Below are positions 35,067 to 42,345 of a stretch of 64,000 nucleotides of DNA, one piece after another. Positions within the stretch are counted from its first letter, which is position 1, and each line of letters starts with the position of its first letter. Under the pieces are notes generated by a model. The model did no database searches and was not told the origin of the DNA. It saw only the letters and a list, made by a program, of their open reading frames with translations. Made by a program: the position numbers and the translations under genes. Source of the DNA: CAVXZE01 sp964615365 (GTDB taxonomy: Bacteria; Myxococcota_A; UBA9160; UBA6930); contig CAZTOU010000011.1 of assembly GCA_964615365.1 (NCBI GenBank), forward strand, positions 58,361 to 122,360, in the 5' to 3' direction.

Positions 35067-35972
35067 ATGTCTGACATTCAGTTCGACGGGAGAGTCGCGA
35101 TCATCACCGGCGCCGGCGGGGGTCTCGGCCGAACCTACGCCCTCGAGCTCGGGAAGCGCGGCGCGCAGGTGGTCGTGAACGATCTCGGCGGGGCCGCGGA
35201 TGGGACCGGCTCCGGTAGCAGCATGGCCGACGCCGTGGTGAAGGAGATCACCGAGGCGGGCGGGAAGGCCGTGGCCAACTACGACTCGGTTTCCACCCCC
35301 GAGGGCGGCGAGGCCATCGTCAAGACTGCCCTCGACAGCTTCGGCAAGGTCGACGTCCTCATCAACAACGCCGGCATCCTGCGCGACAAGACCTTCGCCA
35401 AGCTCACCCAGGAGGAGCTCGAGCTCGTCTTGGACGTCCATCTGAAGGGCGCGTTCTTCGTCTCCCAGCCCGCCTTCCGGGTGATGAAGGAGAACGGCTA
35501 CGGCCGCTTCGTCTTCACCGCTTCCGCAGCGGGGATCTTCGGCAACTTCGGGCAGACCAACTACGGCGCGGCGAAGATGGGCCTGGTTGGCCTCTCCAAC
35601 GTGCTGGCCCAGGAAGGCGCCAAGTACAACATCAAGTCGAACGTCATCGCACCGATCGCCTTTACGCGCATGACGGAGGAGCTGCTCGGCGCCGCGGCCA
35701 AGGCCCTCGGCCCCGAGTGCGTCACGCCCCTCGTCACCTATCTCGCCTCCGAGGCCTGCGACATCACCCACGAGATCTACTCGGTGGGCGGTGGCCGCTT
35801 CGCGCGGATCTTCGTCGGCCTCTGCCCGGGCTGGACCAAGGGCCCCGCGGCCGTGGCCAGCCCTGAGGAGGTGCGCGATCAGATGGACCAGATCCGCAAC
35901 CCCGAGGGCTACATCATCCCGGGCGGCATCGCCGACGAGATGGCGGTGATCATGGAGGCCCTGAAGGGCTAG
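35067..35972 (+). CDS. MFE-2-type (3R)-hydroxyacyl-CoA dehydrogenase (SDR)
   Basis: 301 residues. A short-chain dehydrogenase with the longer insertions of the dehydrogenase part of peroxisomal multifunctional enzyme 2 (HSD17B4). NAD-binding GAGGGLG (15-21) precedes NDLGG, and NNAG is at 100-103. The catalytic residues are Ser153, Tyr166 and Lys170. The C-terminal EIYSVGGGRFARIF-like segment is typical of MFE-2. It oxidises (3R)-hydroxyacyl-CoA. AAGGAGAG lies upstream of ATG 35067. The hydratase gene follows after ten bases, so the two activities are separate proteins here. Confidence 0.9.
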   Translation: MSDIQFDGRVAIITGAGGGLGRTYALELGKRGAQVVVNDLGGAADGTGSGSSMADAVVKEITEAGGKAVANYDSVSTPEGGEAIVKTALDSFGKVDVLINNAGILRDKTFAKLTQEELELVLDVHLKGAFFVSQPAFRVMKENGYGRFVFTASAAGIFGNFGQTNYGAAKMGLVGLSNVLAQEGAKYNIKSNVIAPIAFTRMTEELLGAAAKALGPECVTPLVTYLASEACDITHEIYSVGGGRFARIFVGLCPGWTKGPAAVASPEEVRDQMDQIRNPEGYIIPGGIADEMAVIMEALKG

Positions 35973-35982
35973 GAGGAAGAAC

Positions 35983-36834
35983 ATGCCGATCGATCCCTCC
36001 AAGGCGCTGGGAGCGGAGCTGCCGGCTGCCGATGGCTCCTGGTCCCAGGACGACGTGATCCTCTACCACCTGGGGGTGGGCGCGGGGGTTCCGGCCACCG
36101 ACCCCTCGGAGCTGGAGTACACCTACGAGAAGAGCCTGAAGGTACTGCCCAGCTTCGGTGTGGTTCCCGTGTTCGGATCCCTGGGCGGCCTGGCGGGCAT
36201 TCCGGGTCTCGAGTTCAACTTCGCCATGCTCCTGCATGGGGAGCAGGACATCCAGATCCACAAGCCGCTGCCGGTGGCCGCGGAGATCACCAGCAAGGGG
36301 AAGCTCGCCGAACTCTACGACAAGAAGAAGGCGGCGCTGGCGATTCTCGAGGTCACGACCTCCGAGCGGGGTGGAGATCCGCTGTTCACCAACCGGTTCT
36401 CCCTGTTCCTTCGCGGCGAGGGTGGCTTCGGCGGTGAATCCGGCCCCAAGGCCGGCAACCTGCCGCCGGAGCGCGAGCCGGATCAGGTCGTCGAGTCGAC
36501 CACGCTGCCCCAGCAGGCGCTGCTCTACCGGCTCTGTGGAGACAAGAATCCCCTCCACGCGGATCCCGAATTCGCCAAGATGGGCGGCTTCGATACGCCC
36601 ATCCTGCACGGGCTCTGCTCCTTCGGGGTGGTCTGCAAGGCGGTCGTCGACAGCGCGCTGGGCGGCGATACCAGCAAGGTGACCCGCTACCAGGCCCGCT
36701 TTGCCGGCGTGGCCTTTCCGGGAGAGACGATCGTCACCTCTCTCTGGAAGGAGGGGAACCAGATCCTCGTCAGCGCCAAGGCCAAGGAGCGGGACACGCC
36801 GGTCATCACCAACTCCGCCATCAGCATTTCGTAG
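35983..36834 (+). CDS. MaoC-type (R)-specific 2-enoyl-CoA hydratase (MFE-2 hydratase 2-like)
   Basis: 283 residues with a double hot-dog fold: a degenerate N-terminal half and a catalytic C-terminal half. The hydratase-2 motif is present with Asp187, Asn189 and His192 in CGDKNPLHADP, followed by PILHGLC. It hydrates trans-2-enoyl-CoA to (3R)-hydroxyacyl-CoA, the substrate of the dehydrogenase encoded just upstream. AGGAGGAA precedes the ATG. Together they form a two-protein equivalent of MFE-2, probably for branched-chain or steroid side-chain acyl-CoA, which is an inference. Confidence 0.9.
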   Translation: MPIDPSKALGAELPAADGSWSQDDVILYHLGVGAGVPATDPSELEYTYEKSLKVLPSFGVVPVFGSLGGLAGIPGLEFNFAMLLHGEQDIQIHKPLPVAAEITSKGKLAELYDKKKAALAILEVTTSERGGDPLFTNRFSLFLRGEGGFGGESGPKAGNLPPEREPDQVVESTTLPQQALLYRLCGDKNPLHADPEFAKMGGFDTPILHGLCSFGVVCKAVVDSALGGDTSKVTRYQARFAGVAFPGETIVTSLWKEGNQILVSAKAKERDTPVITNSAISIS

Positions 36835-36843
36835 GAGACGCTG

Positions 36844-37401
36844 TCAGCGGGTCGAGCCAGAGCGCGCTCTCTGGCACCCAGCCTCCTCCCGGTCCGGAGC
36901 CGCACGGCTCCGGACCCGGCCGCAGGATCCCTCCACGGCCGCCGTGAGATCCGGCCAGTCGATGGCGCTCTGGGCCGCGAAGGCTCGAAGCAGCAGCTTG
37001 CGGTCCTCGAGCTCCGCTCCTTTGAGAAAGCTCTCGGTGGCCTGCTCGAGCTGCTCCTTCGCGGGCGGAGGAGGATGCTCCTCCTGGAGGATGCCCTCGT
37101 CGTGCTCCAGTCCCACCGAGTCCAGCCACTCGGTGAGCAGCTTCCGGCGAGCCTCGAGGAAGTAGGCGGCCAGGACCTCCTCCGCGAGGTCGTTGGCGCG
37201 CACCCGCGACAGGGTTCGGCGGATCATGTTGGCGCGTTTCTCGGCGGGCTGTCGCAGCAGGAACTTGGGACGGGCGTTCATCGCCATGCCGGTGGCAGCG
37301 ACGGCCTGGGTGTAGACACCGGGCGACTTCTCCGCCAGCACGGCCATCACCTGGGCCGCGTGCTCCGGCGTCATCTGGCCGAAGACCTGATGGGGCCGCA
37401 T
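36844..37401 (-). CDS. Conserved helical protein of unknown function
   Basis: 185 residues from ATG 37401, preceded by AAGGAGA at good spacing. The sequence is predicted helical and charged (PHQVFGQMTPEHAAQVMAVL at the start, then Arg/Glu-rich helices) with no recognised motif, signal peptide or membrane segment. The last 28 residues (Arg/Ser/Ala-rich) are encoded by a stretch that contains a perfect 11-4-11 hairpin and sequence shared with the 53-kb intergenic region, so the reading frame may have run into a repeat after loss of its original stop. It converges on the hydratase gene. Confidence 0.6.
   Translation of the reverse strand: MRPHQVFGQMTPEHAAQVMAVLAEKSPGVYTQAVAATGMAMNARPKFLLRQPAEKRANMIRRTLSRVRANDLAEEVLAAYFLEARRKLLTEWLDSVGLEHDEGILQEEHPPPPAKEQLEQATESFLKGAELEDRKLLLRAFAAQSAIDWPDLTAAVEGSCGRVRSRAAPDREEAGCQRARSGSTR
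36891..36916. repeat. Perfect 11-4-11 hairpin within a modular repeat
   Basis: Arms GGTCCGGAGCC and GGCTCCGGACC with loop GCAC. Adjacent bases (GCGCGCTCTCTGGCACCCAG, 36862-36881) resemble GCGCGCTCTCTCGGCTCCCAG at 53000-53020, and CACGGCTCCGGAC recurs at 52985. It lies in the 3' end of the gene at 36844 and could terminate transcription of either convergent neighbour. Confidence 0.55.
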
Positions 37402-37616
37402 GGATTCTCCTTCCGCGGATCCGGAGCTGCTTATGTAGCACCCGGCGCCCCCGCCGTCCCGGTGCTCCCCCCCGGGCGGGCGAGCTCGCCCGAATGGCAA
37501 TCCCCGCGAAGATTCGCGAGGTTCCGAAACATGCCCGCCGCCTCTCGGGGCGGCGCCGGAGGCGCGTTTCCGCCGGCGCTTCAGATCTATCCTGTGCGCG
37601 TCGATAGGAAACGCGT

Positions 37617-38057
37617 ATGGCAGCGATGGCCCCGACCCAGTCCCTACCCAAGCACGATCCGCGCCGGCTTCGCGGGATGATGGACCGCGCCTCGGATTTG
37701 GCCCGCACCCACCAGGTGACTTCGGTCTTCGTGGGGATCGCCGGGCGCGAAGGCGATCTCCTCGCCCCGGAGTTCATCGATTTCGTCGAGAGCGCTCTTC
37801 GCATGGAGGACGTTCTCTTCCGTCTTCTCCGCGAGCGCGCGGTGGTGTTGCTGACCGACGTGGACCGGGGAACGGCCGAGGGGATCTTCGAGCGGCTCCG
37901 CGAAGACTTCGTGGCGCGCTTCGCTCCCGCTTCCGAGTTCGAGATGGATCTGGGCTTCTACCAGGTGAATGGTCACGGTGGTTACGCGACGGCCAAGGTG
38001 GTTCTCCCGGTGATCTTCGGGGCGGAGGAAGAGCCCGAGCCGTTCTCCGAGGACTGA
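37617..38057 (+). CDS. Degenerate GGDEF-like domain protein
   Basis: 146 residues. The strand-helix pattern and phrases such as ALRMEDVLFRLLRERAVVLLTDVDRGTAEGIFERLRE match a GGDEF (diguanylate cyclase) domain in which the signature loop is replaced by MEDVL. No catalytic activity is expected. The ATG at 37617 has AGGA eight bases upstream. No partner sensory domain is attached. It ends one base before the convergent aminotransferase gene. The assignment rests on pattern resemblance only. Confidence 0.5.
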   Translation: MAAMAPTQSLPKHDPRRLRGMMDRASDLARTHQVTSVFVGIAGREGDLLAPEFIDFVESALRMEDVLFRLLRERAVVLLTDVDRGTAEGIFERLREDFVARFAPASEFEMDLGFYQVNGHGGYATAKVVLPVIFGAEEEPEPFSED

Positions 38058-38058
38058 T

Positions 38059-38862
38059 TCACTCCGCTCCGGCGAGAATCTCGCGCAGATGCTCGGTGGC
38101 CGGCCCCGGCCTCCCGTCGCCCACCGGCTCGCCGTCGAGCTCGACCACCGGGCAGGCGCCGCGCACCGCATTCACCGCGATCAGCTCCCGCGCCTCCATC
38201 ACCGCGCTCCGGTGCAGATCGGTCTCCGCGATCTCGGGGAGCTTCTCCAGCAGGATCTCCCGCGCCACTCCGGCGACGCCGCCTCTCCGTAGACTCGGCG
38301 TCGCCAGGCTCCCGTCGCTCCTCGCCAGCAGGAGATTGCTGCGCGCCCCTTCGATCAGAAAGCCGTTGCCGTCGAAGAGCACGGCCTCGTCGACCCCGGC
38401 GGAGACCGCCCGGTCGCGGGCCATGGCAAAGAGGAGATGGTTGGTGACCTTCGCCCCCGAATAGGGAGCGGGACCCTCGTGAGGGAAGGGGGGAGAGATC
38501 GCCCGCCACTCGGAGGGCTCCGGCCCCAACGCACGGGCGACACCCACCAGATGGAGGTGGCCGCCGCCGTCGCGGCTGGCCTGAAGACGCAGCACTCCCT
38601 CGCCATCACCGAAGTGCGCCTTGCCCAGCTCCCCCATGCCCTGCAGGCAGAGTGCCTCGCCTACCTCTCCGAGGCTCAGGGTGCGGGCGTCACGCGCCAA
38701 GCGGCGGACCACGCGTTTGCCGAAGCGGATCCTCCCGCCTGCGAAGCGACCCGTCGAATAGCAGCCGCGCCCGGAGCTGAAGGCGCTGTCGTCCGCTCTC
38801 ACCGTGGCGACGTCGGCGTCCACGAGCTTCCCATCGAACCAGATGAAACCAGAAGAGGACAT
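38059..38862 (-). CDS. Class IV (BCAT/ADC-lyase-like) PLP-dependent aminotransferase
   Basis: 267 residues of fold type IV. The PLP lysine is Lys138 in YSGAKVTNHL, and the family GNGFLIEGARSNLLL segment with the PLP-contacting Glu follows. The small N-terminal domain starts FIWFDGKLVDAD. Aminodeoxychorismate lyase (PabC), branched-chain and D-amino acid aminotransferases share these features, and no residue here decides between them. No pabA/pabB is adjacent. GAGGGAG precedes the ATG. It lies 12 bases downstream of the GT39 gene. Confidence 0.8.
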   Translation of the reverse strand: MSSSGFIWFDGKLVDADVATVRADDSAFSSGRGCYSTGRFAGGRIRFGKRVVRRLARDARTLSLGEVGEALCLQGMGELGKAHFGDGEGVLRLQASRDGGGHLHLVGVARALGPEPSEWRAISPPFPHEGPAPYSGAKVTNHLLFAMARDRAVSAGVDEAVLFDGNGFLIEGARSNLLLARSDGSLATPSLRRGGVAGVAREILLEKLPEIAETDLHRSAVMEARELIAVNAVRGACPVVELDGEPVGDGRPGPATEHLREILAGAE

Positions 38863-38874
38863 CTCCCTCGTCCC

Positions 38875-40593
38875 TTACTCCGGCGGTGGGCTGCCGCGGG
38901 CCGTGTCGCCGGAGTCGTGACCGGGAACCACCACGAGCACCTCGCGCCTGCCGGTTCTGTGGCGCGAGGCGATTTCGATGGGTGTGATCTCCTCCACCCG
39001 GTGTGTCTTCCGAGTCTTCACCACGATCGCCTTTCCACCCTCGTCGACGAATTGACGCACACTCTCAGGTGTCCAGAGCGGCACGATGCGCCGGTCCGCG
39101 TAGTAGGCGAGACCACCGACCATCGCCCGGTCGGTCATGAGACCGATCGGATCGCCGGGCTTGGTGAGGGATGCGGCGGAGAGCGCGATCGGGCGGAGCG
39201 AGGTGATCGGGTCCAGCGCCGGCAGGAGCAGCAGGAAGACCGAGAGCTCCACGGCCAGCGCGGCGGCAATCGCGACGAAAGAGAAGTGGATCACCGAGGC
39301 GCGGTTGCGAGCGAGCAGGATCCAGGCGGCAAAGGCACCCGCCAGCGCGGCGATGATGGCGAAGCCAAAGCTGGCGAGCAGGGGAGAGCGGATCGCGGCC
39401 AGCATCGGATCCGGGATCGCGATGCCGGAGCCGGTCAGCCCCCCCAGGACGGCCTCCGCAGCGATTCCGAGCAGCAGCAGCGCGAGCAGGGCGGCCCCGG
39501 CGGTGAGCGGGCGGGGGAGCTGGACCCGGCCCGAGAGGTATCGCACCAGAGAGTCGGCGCAGAGGAGTGCCATGCCCGGATGGGCGGGCAGCAGGTACAG
39601 GCCCCGCTTGCCACTCGAGATCGTGAAGAAGACCAGGCTGACCGCCACCCACGAGAGCAGAAAGCGCCAGGCGCGCCGGGTCTCCGAGACCCGGACGGCC
39701 TCCGCCGCAGCGAAGACCTGGCGCCGCCCGACCAGGTAGGCGATCGGCCAGAGCAGCGTCCAGGGCATGAAGTCGATGGGAAACTGATAGAGGTAGTAGT
39801 AGACCGGACGAGGATGTGAGGTTCCCGCGAAGAAACGCCCGATCGTATTTGCTCCCACCGCATCCGCGGCGAACTCGGTGGGCGCGAGGGCGGCCGCGGC
39901 CGCGATCCAGCCGAGGACGGGCCCGAGGGAGAGGAGCAGGCGCCAGGAGATGAAGAGCCGAGCGATTTCCCGCGGCCGGCCCTCCCAGGCGAGGTAGGCG
40001 AGAATCACGAGGAAGGGGATCAGGAAGCCGACGGGCCCCTTGGTGAGCATCGCCAGGCCCAACGCGGCGTGCATCAGCGTCAGATGCCATCGCCGACTTC
40101 CGATGCGCCGGTCGAGCCACCAGAAGGAGACCAGCGCTCCGGTCTCGAAGAGGGTGAGGAGTACGTCGAGCTGGGCGCGCCGGGCCAGGTGGCCGAACTC
40201 GAAGACGCTGAGCAGGAGGAGGGCGCCCAGCACGCCCGTGAATCCTCCGAAGAGCCGGCCGCCCAGAAACAGGACACACCAGATCACGGCGATCCCCGCG
40301 AGTGCCGAGGGAAGGCGCGCGGCGAGCTCGGTGACGCGCTCCGTCGGGAGACCGAAGAGCGCCGCCATCCAGAAGTAGAGCGGAGGCTTCTGGGCGTAGA
40401 CCTCGCCGTTCAGGTGGAGGAGCAGCAGGCCGCCGGGGCCGTGCTCCATGGAGCGCATCTCCTCCGCCACCTGGAGGTAGCGAGGCTCGTCGGGAGCCGA
40501 CGCGTCGACGCTTCCGAGCCCGGAGAGCAGCACGATCGCCGCGATTCCGATCACTGCTGCCCGGAGGAGCGGACTCGCCTGGGGCTGGTTCAC
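38875..40593 (-). CDS. GT39-family polytopic glycosyltransferase (ArnT/PMT-like)
   Basis: 572 residues from GTG 40593. About 11-12 membrane helices. The first outer loop carries the catalytic Asp35-Glu36 in APDEPRY, as in ArnT, and QKPPLYFW is the usual following motif. A soluble C-terminal domain follows the helices. It uses a lipid-linked sugar donor on the periplasmic face. GGAGAGG precedes the GTG. An ATG at 40671 would add 26 residues encoded by a hairpin-bearing repeat, so it is not preferred. The nearby GT2 gene could make its polyprenyl-phosphate sugar donor. Confidence 0.87.
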   Translation of the reverse strand: MNQPQASPLLRAAVIGIAAIVLLSGLGSVDASAPDEPRYLQVAEEMRSMEHGPGGLLLLHLNGEVYAQKPPLYFWMAALFGLPTERVTELAARLPSALAGIAVIWCVLFLGGRLFGGFTGVLGALLLLSVFEFGHLARRAQLDVLLTLFETGALVSFWWLDRRIGSRRWHLTLMHAALGLAMLTKGPVGFLIPFLVILAYLAWEGRPREIARLFISWRLLLSLGPVLGWIAAAAALAPTEFAADAVGANTIGRFFAGTSHPRPVYYYLYQFPIDFMPWTLLWPIAYLVGRRQVFAAAEAVRVSETRRAWRFLLSWVAVSLVFFTISSGKRGLYLLPAHPGMALLCADSLVRYLSGRVQLPRPLTAGAALLALLLLGIAAEAVLGGLTGSGIAIPDPMLAAIRSPLLASFGFAIIAALAGAFAAWILLARNRASVIHFSFVAIAAALAVELSVFLLLLPALDPITSLRPIALSAASLTKPGDPIGLMTDRAMVGGLAYYADRRIVPLWTPESVRQFVDEGGKAIVVKTRKTHRVEEITPIEIASRHRTGRREVLVVVPGHDSGDTARGSPPPE

Positions 40594-40616
40594 ATCCTCT
40601 CCGTCCTTTGGTGAGA

Positions 40617-40636
40617 CTGCTTCGGTTTCGAAGCAG
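40617..40636. repeat. Perfect 8-4-8 hairpin upstream of the GT39 gene
   Basis: CTGCTTCG-GTTT-CGAAGCAG, followed by AGGGAACGGTACCCT, which is also partly self-complementary. It lies 24 bases before the preferred GTG of the minus-strand gene, in the shared upstream region with the divergent TPR gene. It is either a regulatory hairpin or a short dispersed repeat. Confidence 0.5.
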
Positions 40637-40708
40637 GGAACGGTACCCTTTGAGGTGGGAAGGCGCCGCATGACCGGGTCCTGCCGGACGCGCCGAGGTA
40701 GAAAACGG

Positions 40709-41581
40709 ATGGAGCCCCAGAGGCGAGAGACCCAGAAGCTCGTGGCGATCCTCCTGCTCGCCAGCGCGGTGGTTCTGGTGGCTTCGGGCCCGGAAGACTT
40801 CTTTCGGGTCTACCTGGAGGGGCATCCGGGGGTCACCGAGGACGAGCTCATCGAGGTGGCGGCGGGAGATCCCGTCGACCGGGTGCTGGCGGTGATCCAT
40901 CATCCGGACCTCGGGGTGGATCCGCTCGGGTTGGATCTGCTCCGGATCGACGGCACCGGAACCGTCGCGCTCGACCTTGGAGAGATTCGGGCGGATCCGG
41001 CTTCGGCGGGTGATCTGTTCGTCGCGGTTCGCCAGCGCTGCCGCGGAGGGTTTCCAGGTCCCGAGAAGCCCGCTTTCGGCTCCTGGCTCTACCTCCCGGC
41101 GGGCCGGCTCAGCGCCTGGAGCCTCCAGCCCTACGCCGCCGCCTGCAGGCCCGAGGAGCCGTTGGTGGAGGCCTCGGACCACACCGCGATGCGGCGAGTG
41201 GGCCAGGCGGTGTTTCGACGGCTCCGGCGCGGCAGCTTCCGCTACGGCCCCCTGTCCTACCAGGAGTGGGACCACGCCTTCGCCGCCCCCACCCCGGTCG
41301 CCATGCTCTCGCGCCTGAGCGCGGCGGTGGCGGCGCGTCCCGGCGACCCCCACGCCCGCAACCGCCTCGCCGTCGGTCTCTTCGCCATCGGCGAACGCGA
41401 GGCGGCGGTCGAGTCTCTCCGCCGCGCAGCGGAGCTCGAGCCGGGCTGGTCGCTTCCCCACCGAAACCTCTCCATCGCTCTTCTCCACCGCGGGGATCTG
41501 GCCGCCGCCGCCAGTGAGCGCGAACGGGCCGATGAGATCGACCGGACCGCCGTCGGCAGCGGACCCCCCGGTTCCCGCTAG
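40709..41581 (+). CDS. Membrane-anchored TPR protein
   Basis: 290 residues from ATG 40709 with GAGG about ten bases upstream. One transmembrane segment lies at 9-28 (KLVAILLLASAVVLVAS). The C-terminal 80 residues contain two tetratricopeptide-like repeats (PHARNRLAVGLFAIGEREAAVESLRRAAELEPG, then LSIALLHRGDLAAAASERERA). The middle has no recognised motif. It is divergent from the GT39 gene and 11 bases upstream of the GT2 gene, so a scaffold role in surface glycan work is possible but unproven. Confidence 0.65.
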   Translation: MEPQRRETQKLVAILLLASAVVLVASGPEDFFRVYLEGHPGVTEDELIEVAAGDPVDRVLAVIHHPDLGVDPLGLDLLRIDGTGTVALDLGEIRADPASAGDLFVAVRQRCRGGFPGPEKPAFGSWLYLPAGRLSAWSLQPYAAACRPEEPLVEASDHTAMRRVGQAVFRRLRRGSFRYGPLSYQEWDHAFAAPTPVAMLSRLSAAVAARPGDPHARNRLAVGLFAIGEREAAVESLRRAAELEPGWSLPHRNLSIALLHRGDLAAAASERERADEIDRTAVGSGPPGSR

Positions 41582-41592
41582 AATTCCCCGCC

Positions 41593-42306
41593 GTGGACCC
41601 CGAGATCTACCTGTCGGTCGTCGTCCCCTTCTACGACGAGGTGGACAACGTCGAGCCTTTGCACCGGGAGATCGACGCCGCCCTGGCAGGCGTGGAAGGA
41701 GGGGTCGAGTTCGTCTACGTGGACGACGGCAGCCGGGACGGGAGCGGCGAGCGCCTGCTGGAGCTGGCGAAGCGCGATCAGCGCGTCCGGGTGATCCAAT
41801 TCGACGCGAACCACGGGCAGAGCGCCGCCCTCGACGCCGGCTTCCGGGCGGTGCGGGGTGAGTTCACGGTCACCCTCGATGGGGATCTCCAGAACGATCC
41901 CGCGGACATTCCCCGCCTCCTCGAGGCCCTCGACCGAGCGGACGTCGTGAACGGGGTGCGGACCCTGCGCCGGGATTCACTGGTCCGGAAGGTCTCTTCC
42001 CGGATCGCCAACGGTTTCCGGAACTGGGTCACGCGGGAGTCCGTGACCGACGTGGGTTGCTCGCTCCGGGTGATGCGCTCGTCCTATCTGCGCAGGGTGA
42101 AGCTGTACCGGGGGATGCACCGGTTCCTGCCGACCCTGCTGCAAATGGAGGGAGCGACGGTCGCCGAGGTTCCCGTGCGTCACCGGATGCGCAGCCATGG
42201 CGCCTCCAAGTACGGCATCTCCAACCGTCTCTTCGTGGGGATCGTCGACGTCTTCGCGGTTCGCTGGATGCAGAACCGGGCGCTCCGCTACCGCATCGAG
42301 GAGTGA
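41593..42306 (+). CDS. GT2-family glycosyltransferase (dolichyl-phosphate sugar synthase-like)
   Basis: 237 residues. A GT-A fold of the DPM1/GtrB group: SVVVPFYDE at the start, YVDDGSRDGS, then TLDGDLQNDP with the metal-binding DxD, and the C-terminal VRHRMRSHGASKYG. No C-terminal transmembrane helices are present, so it is a DPM1-like soluble or peripheral enzyme. It likely transfers a sugar from a nucleotide donor to polyprenyl phosphate and may supply the GT39 enzyme. The GTG start follows the TPR gene by 11 bases. Confidence 0.85.
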   Translation: MDPEIYLSVVVPFYDEVDNVEPLHREIDAALAGVEGGVEFVYVDDGSRDGSGERLLELAKRDQRVRVIQFDANHGQSAALDAGFRAVRGEFTVTLDGDLQNDPADIPRLLEALDRADVVNGVRTLRRDSLVRKVSSRIANGFRNWVTRESVTDVGCSLRVMRSSYLRRVKLYRGMHRFLPTLLQMEGATVAEVPVRHRMRSHGASKYGISNRLFVGIVDVFAVRWMQNRALRYRIEE

Positions 42307-42331
42307 GTTCCGCACCGCGGCGACCCGGTGA

Positions 42332-42345
42332 GAAATGCGGGCTAG
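42332..42345. repeat. Copy 3 of the short TAGCCCGCATTTC-type repeat
   Basis: GAAATGCGGGCTAG, identical to 12393-12406. It contains the stop codon of the minus-strand decarboxylase gene (TAG 42344-42342), as the near-copy at 8288 does for mglA. Preceded by CCCGGTGA. Confidence 0.5.
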
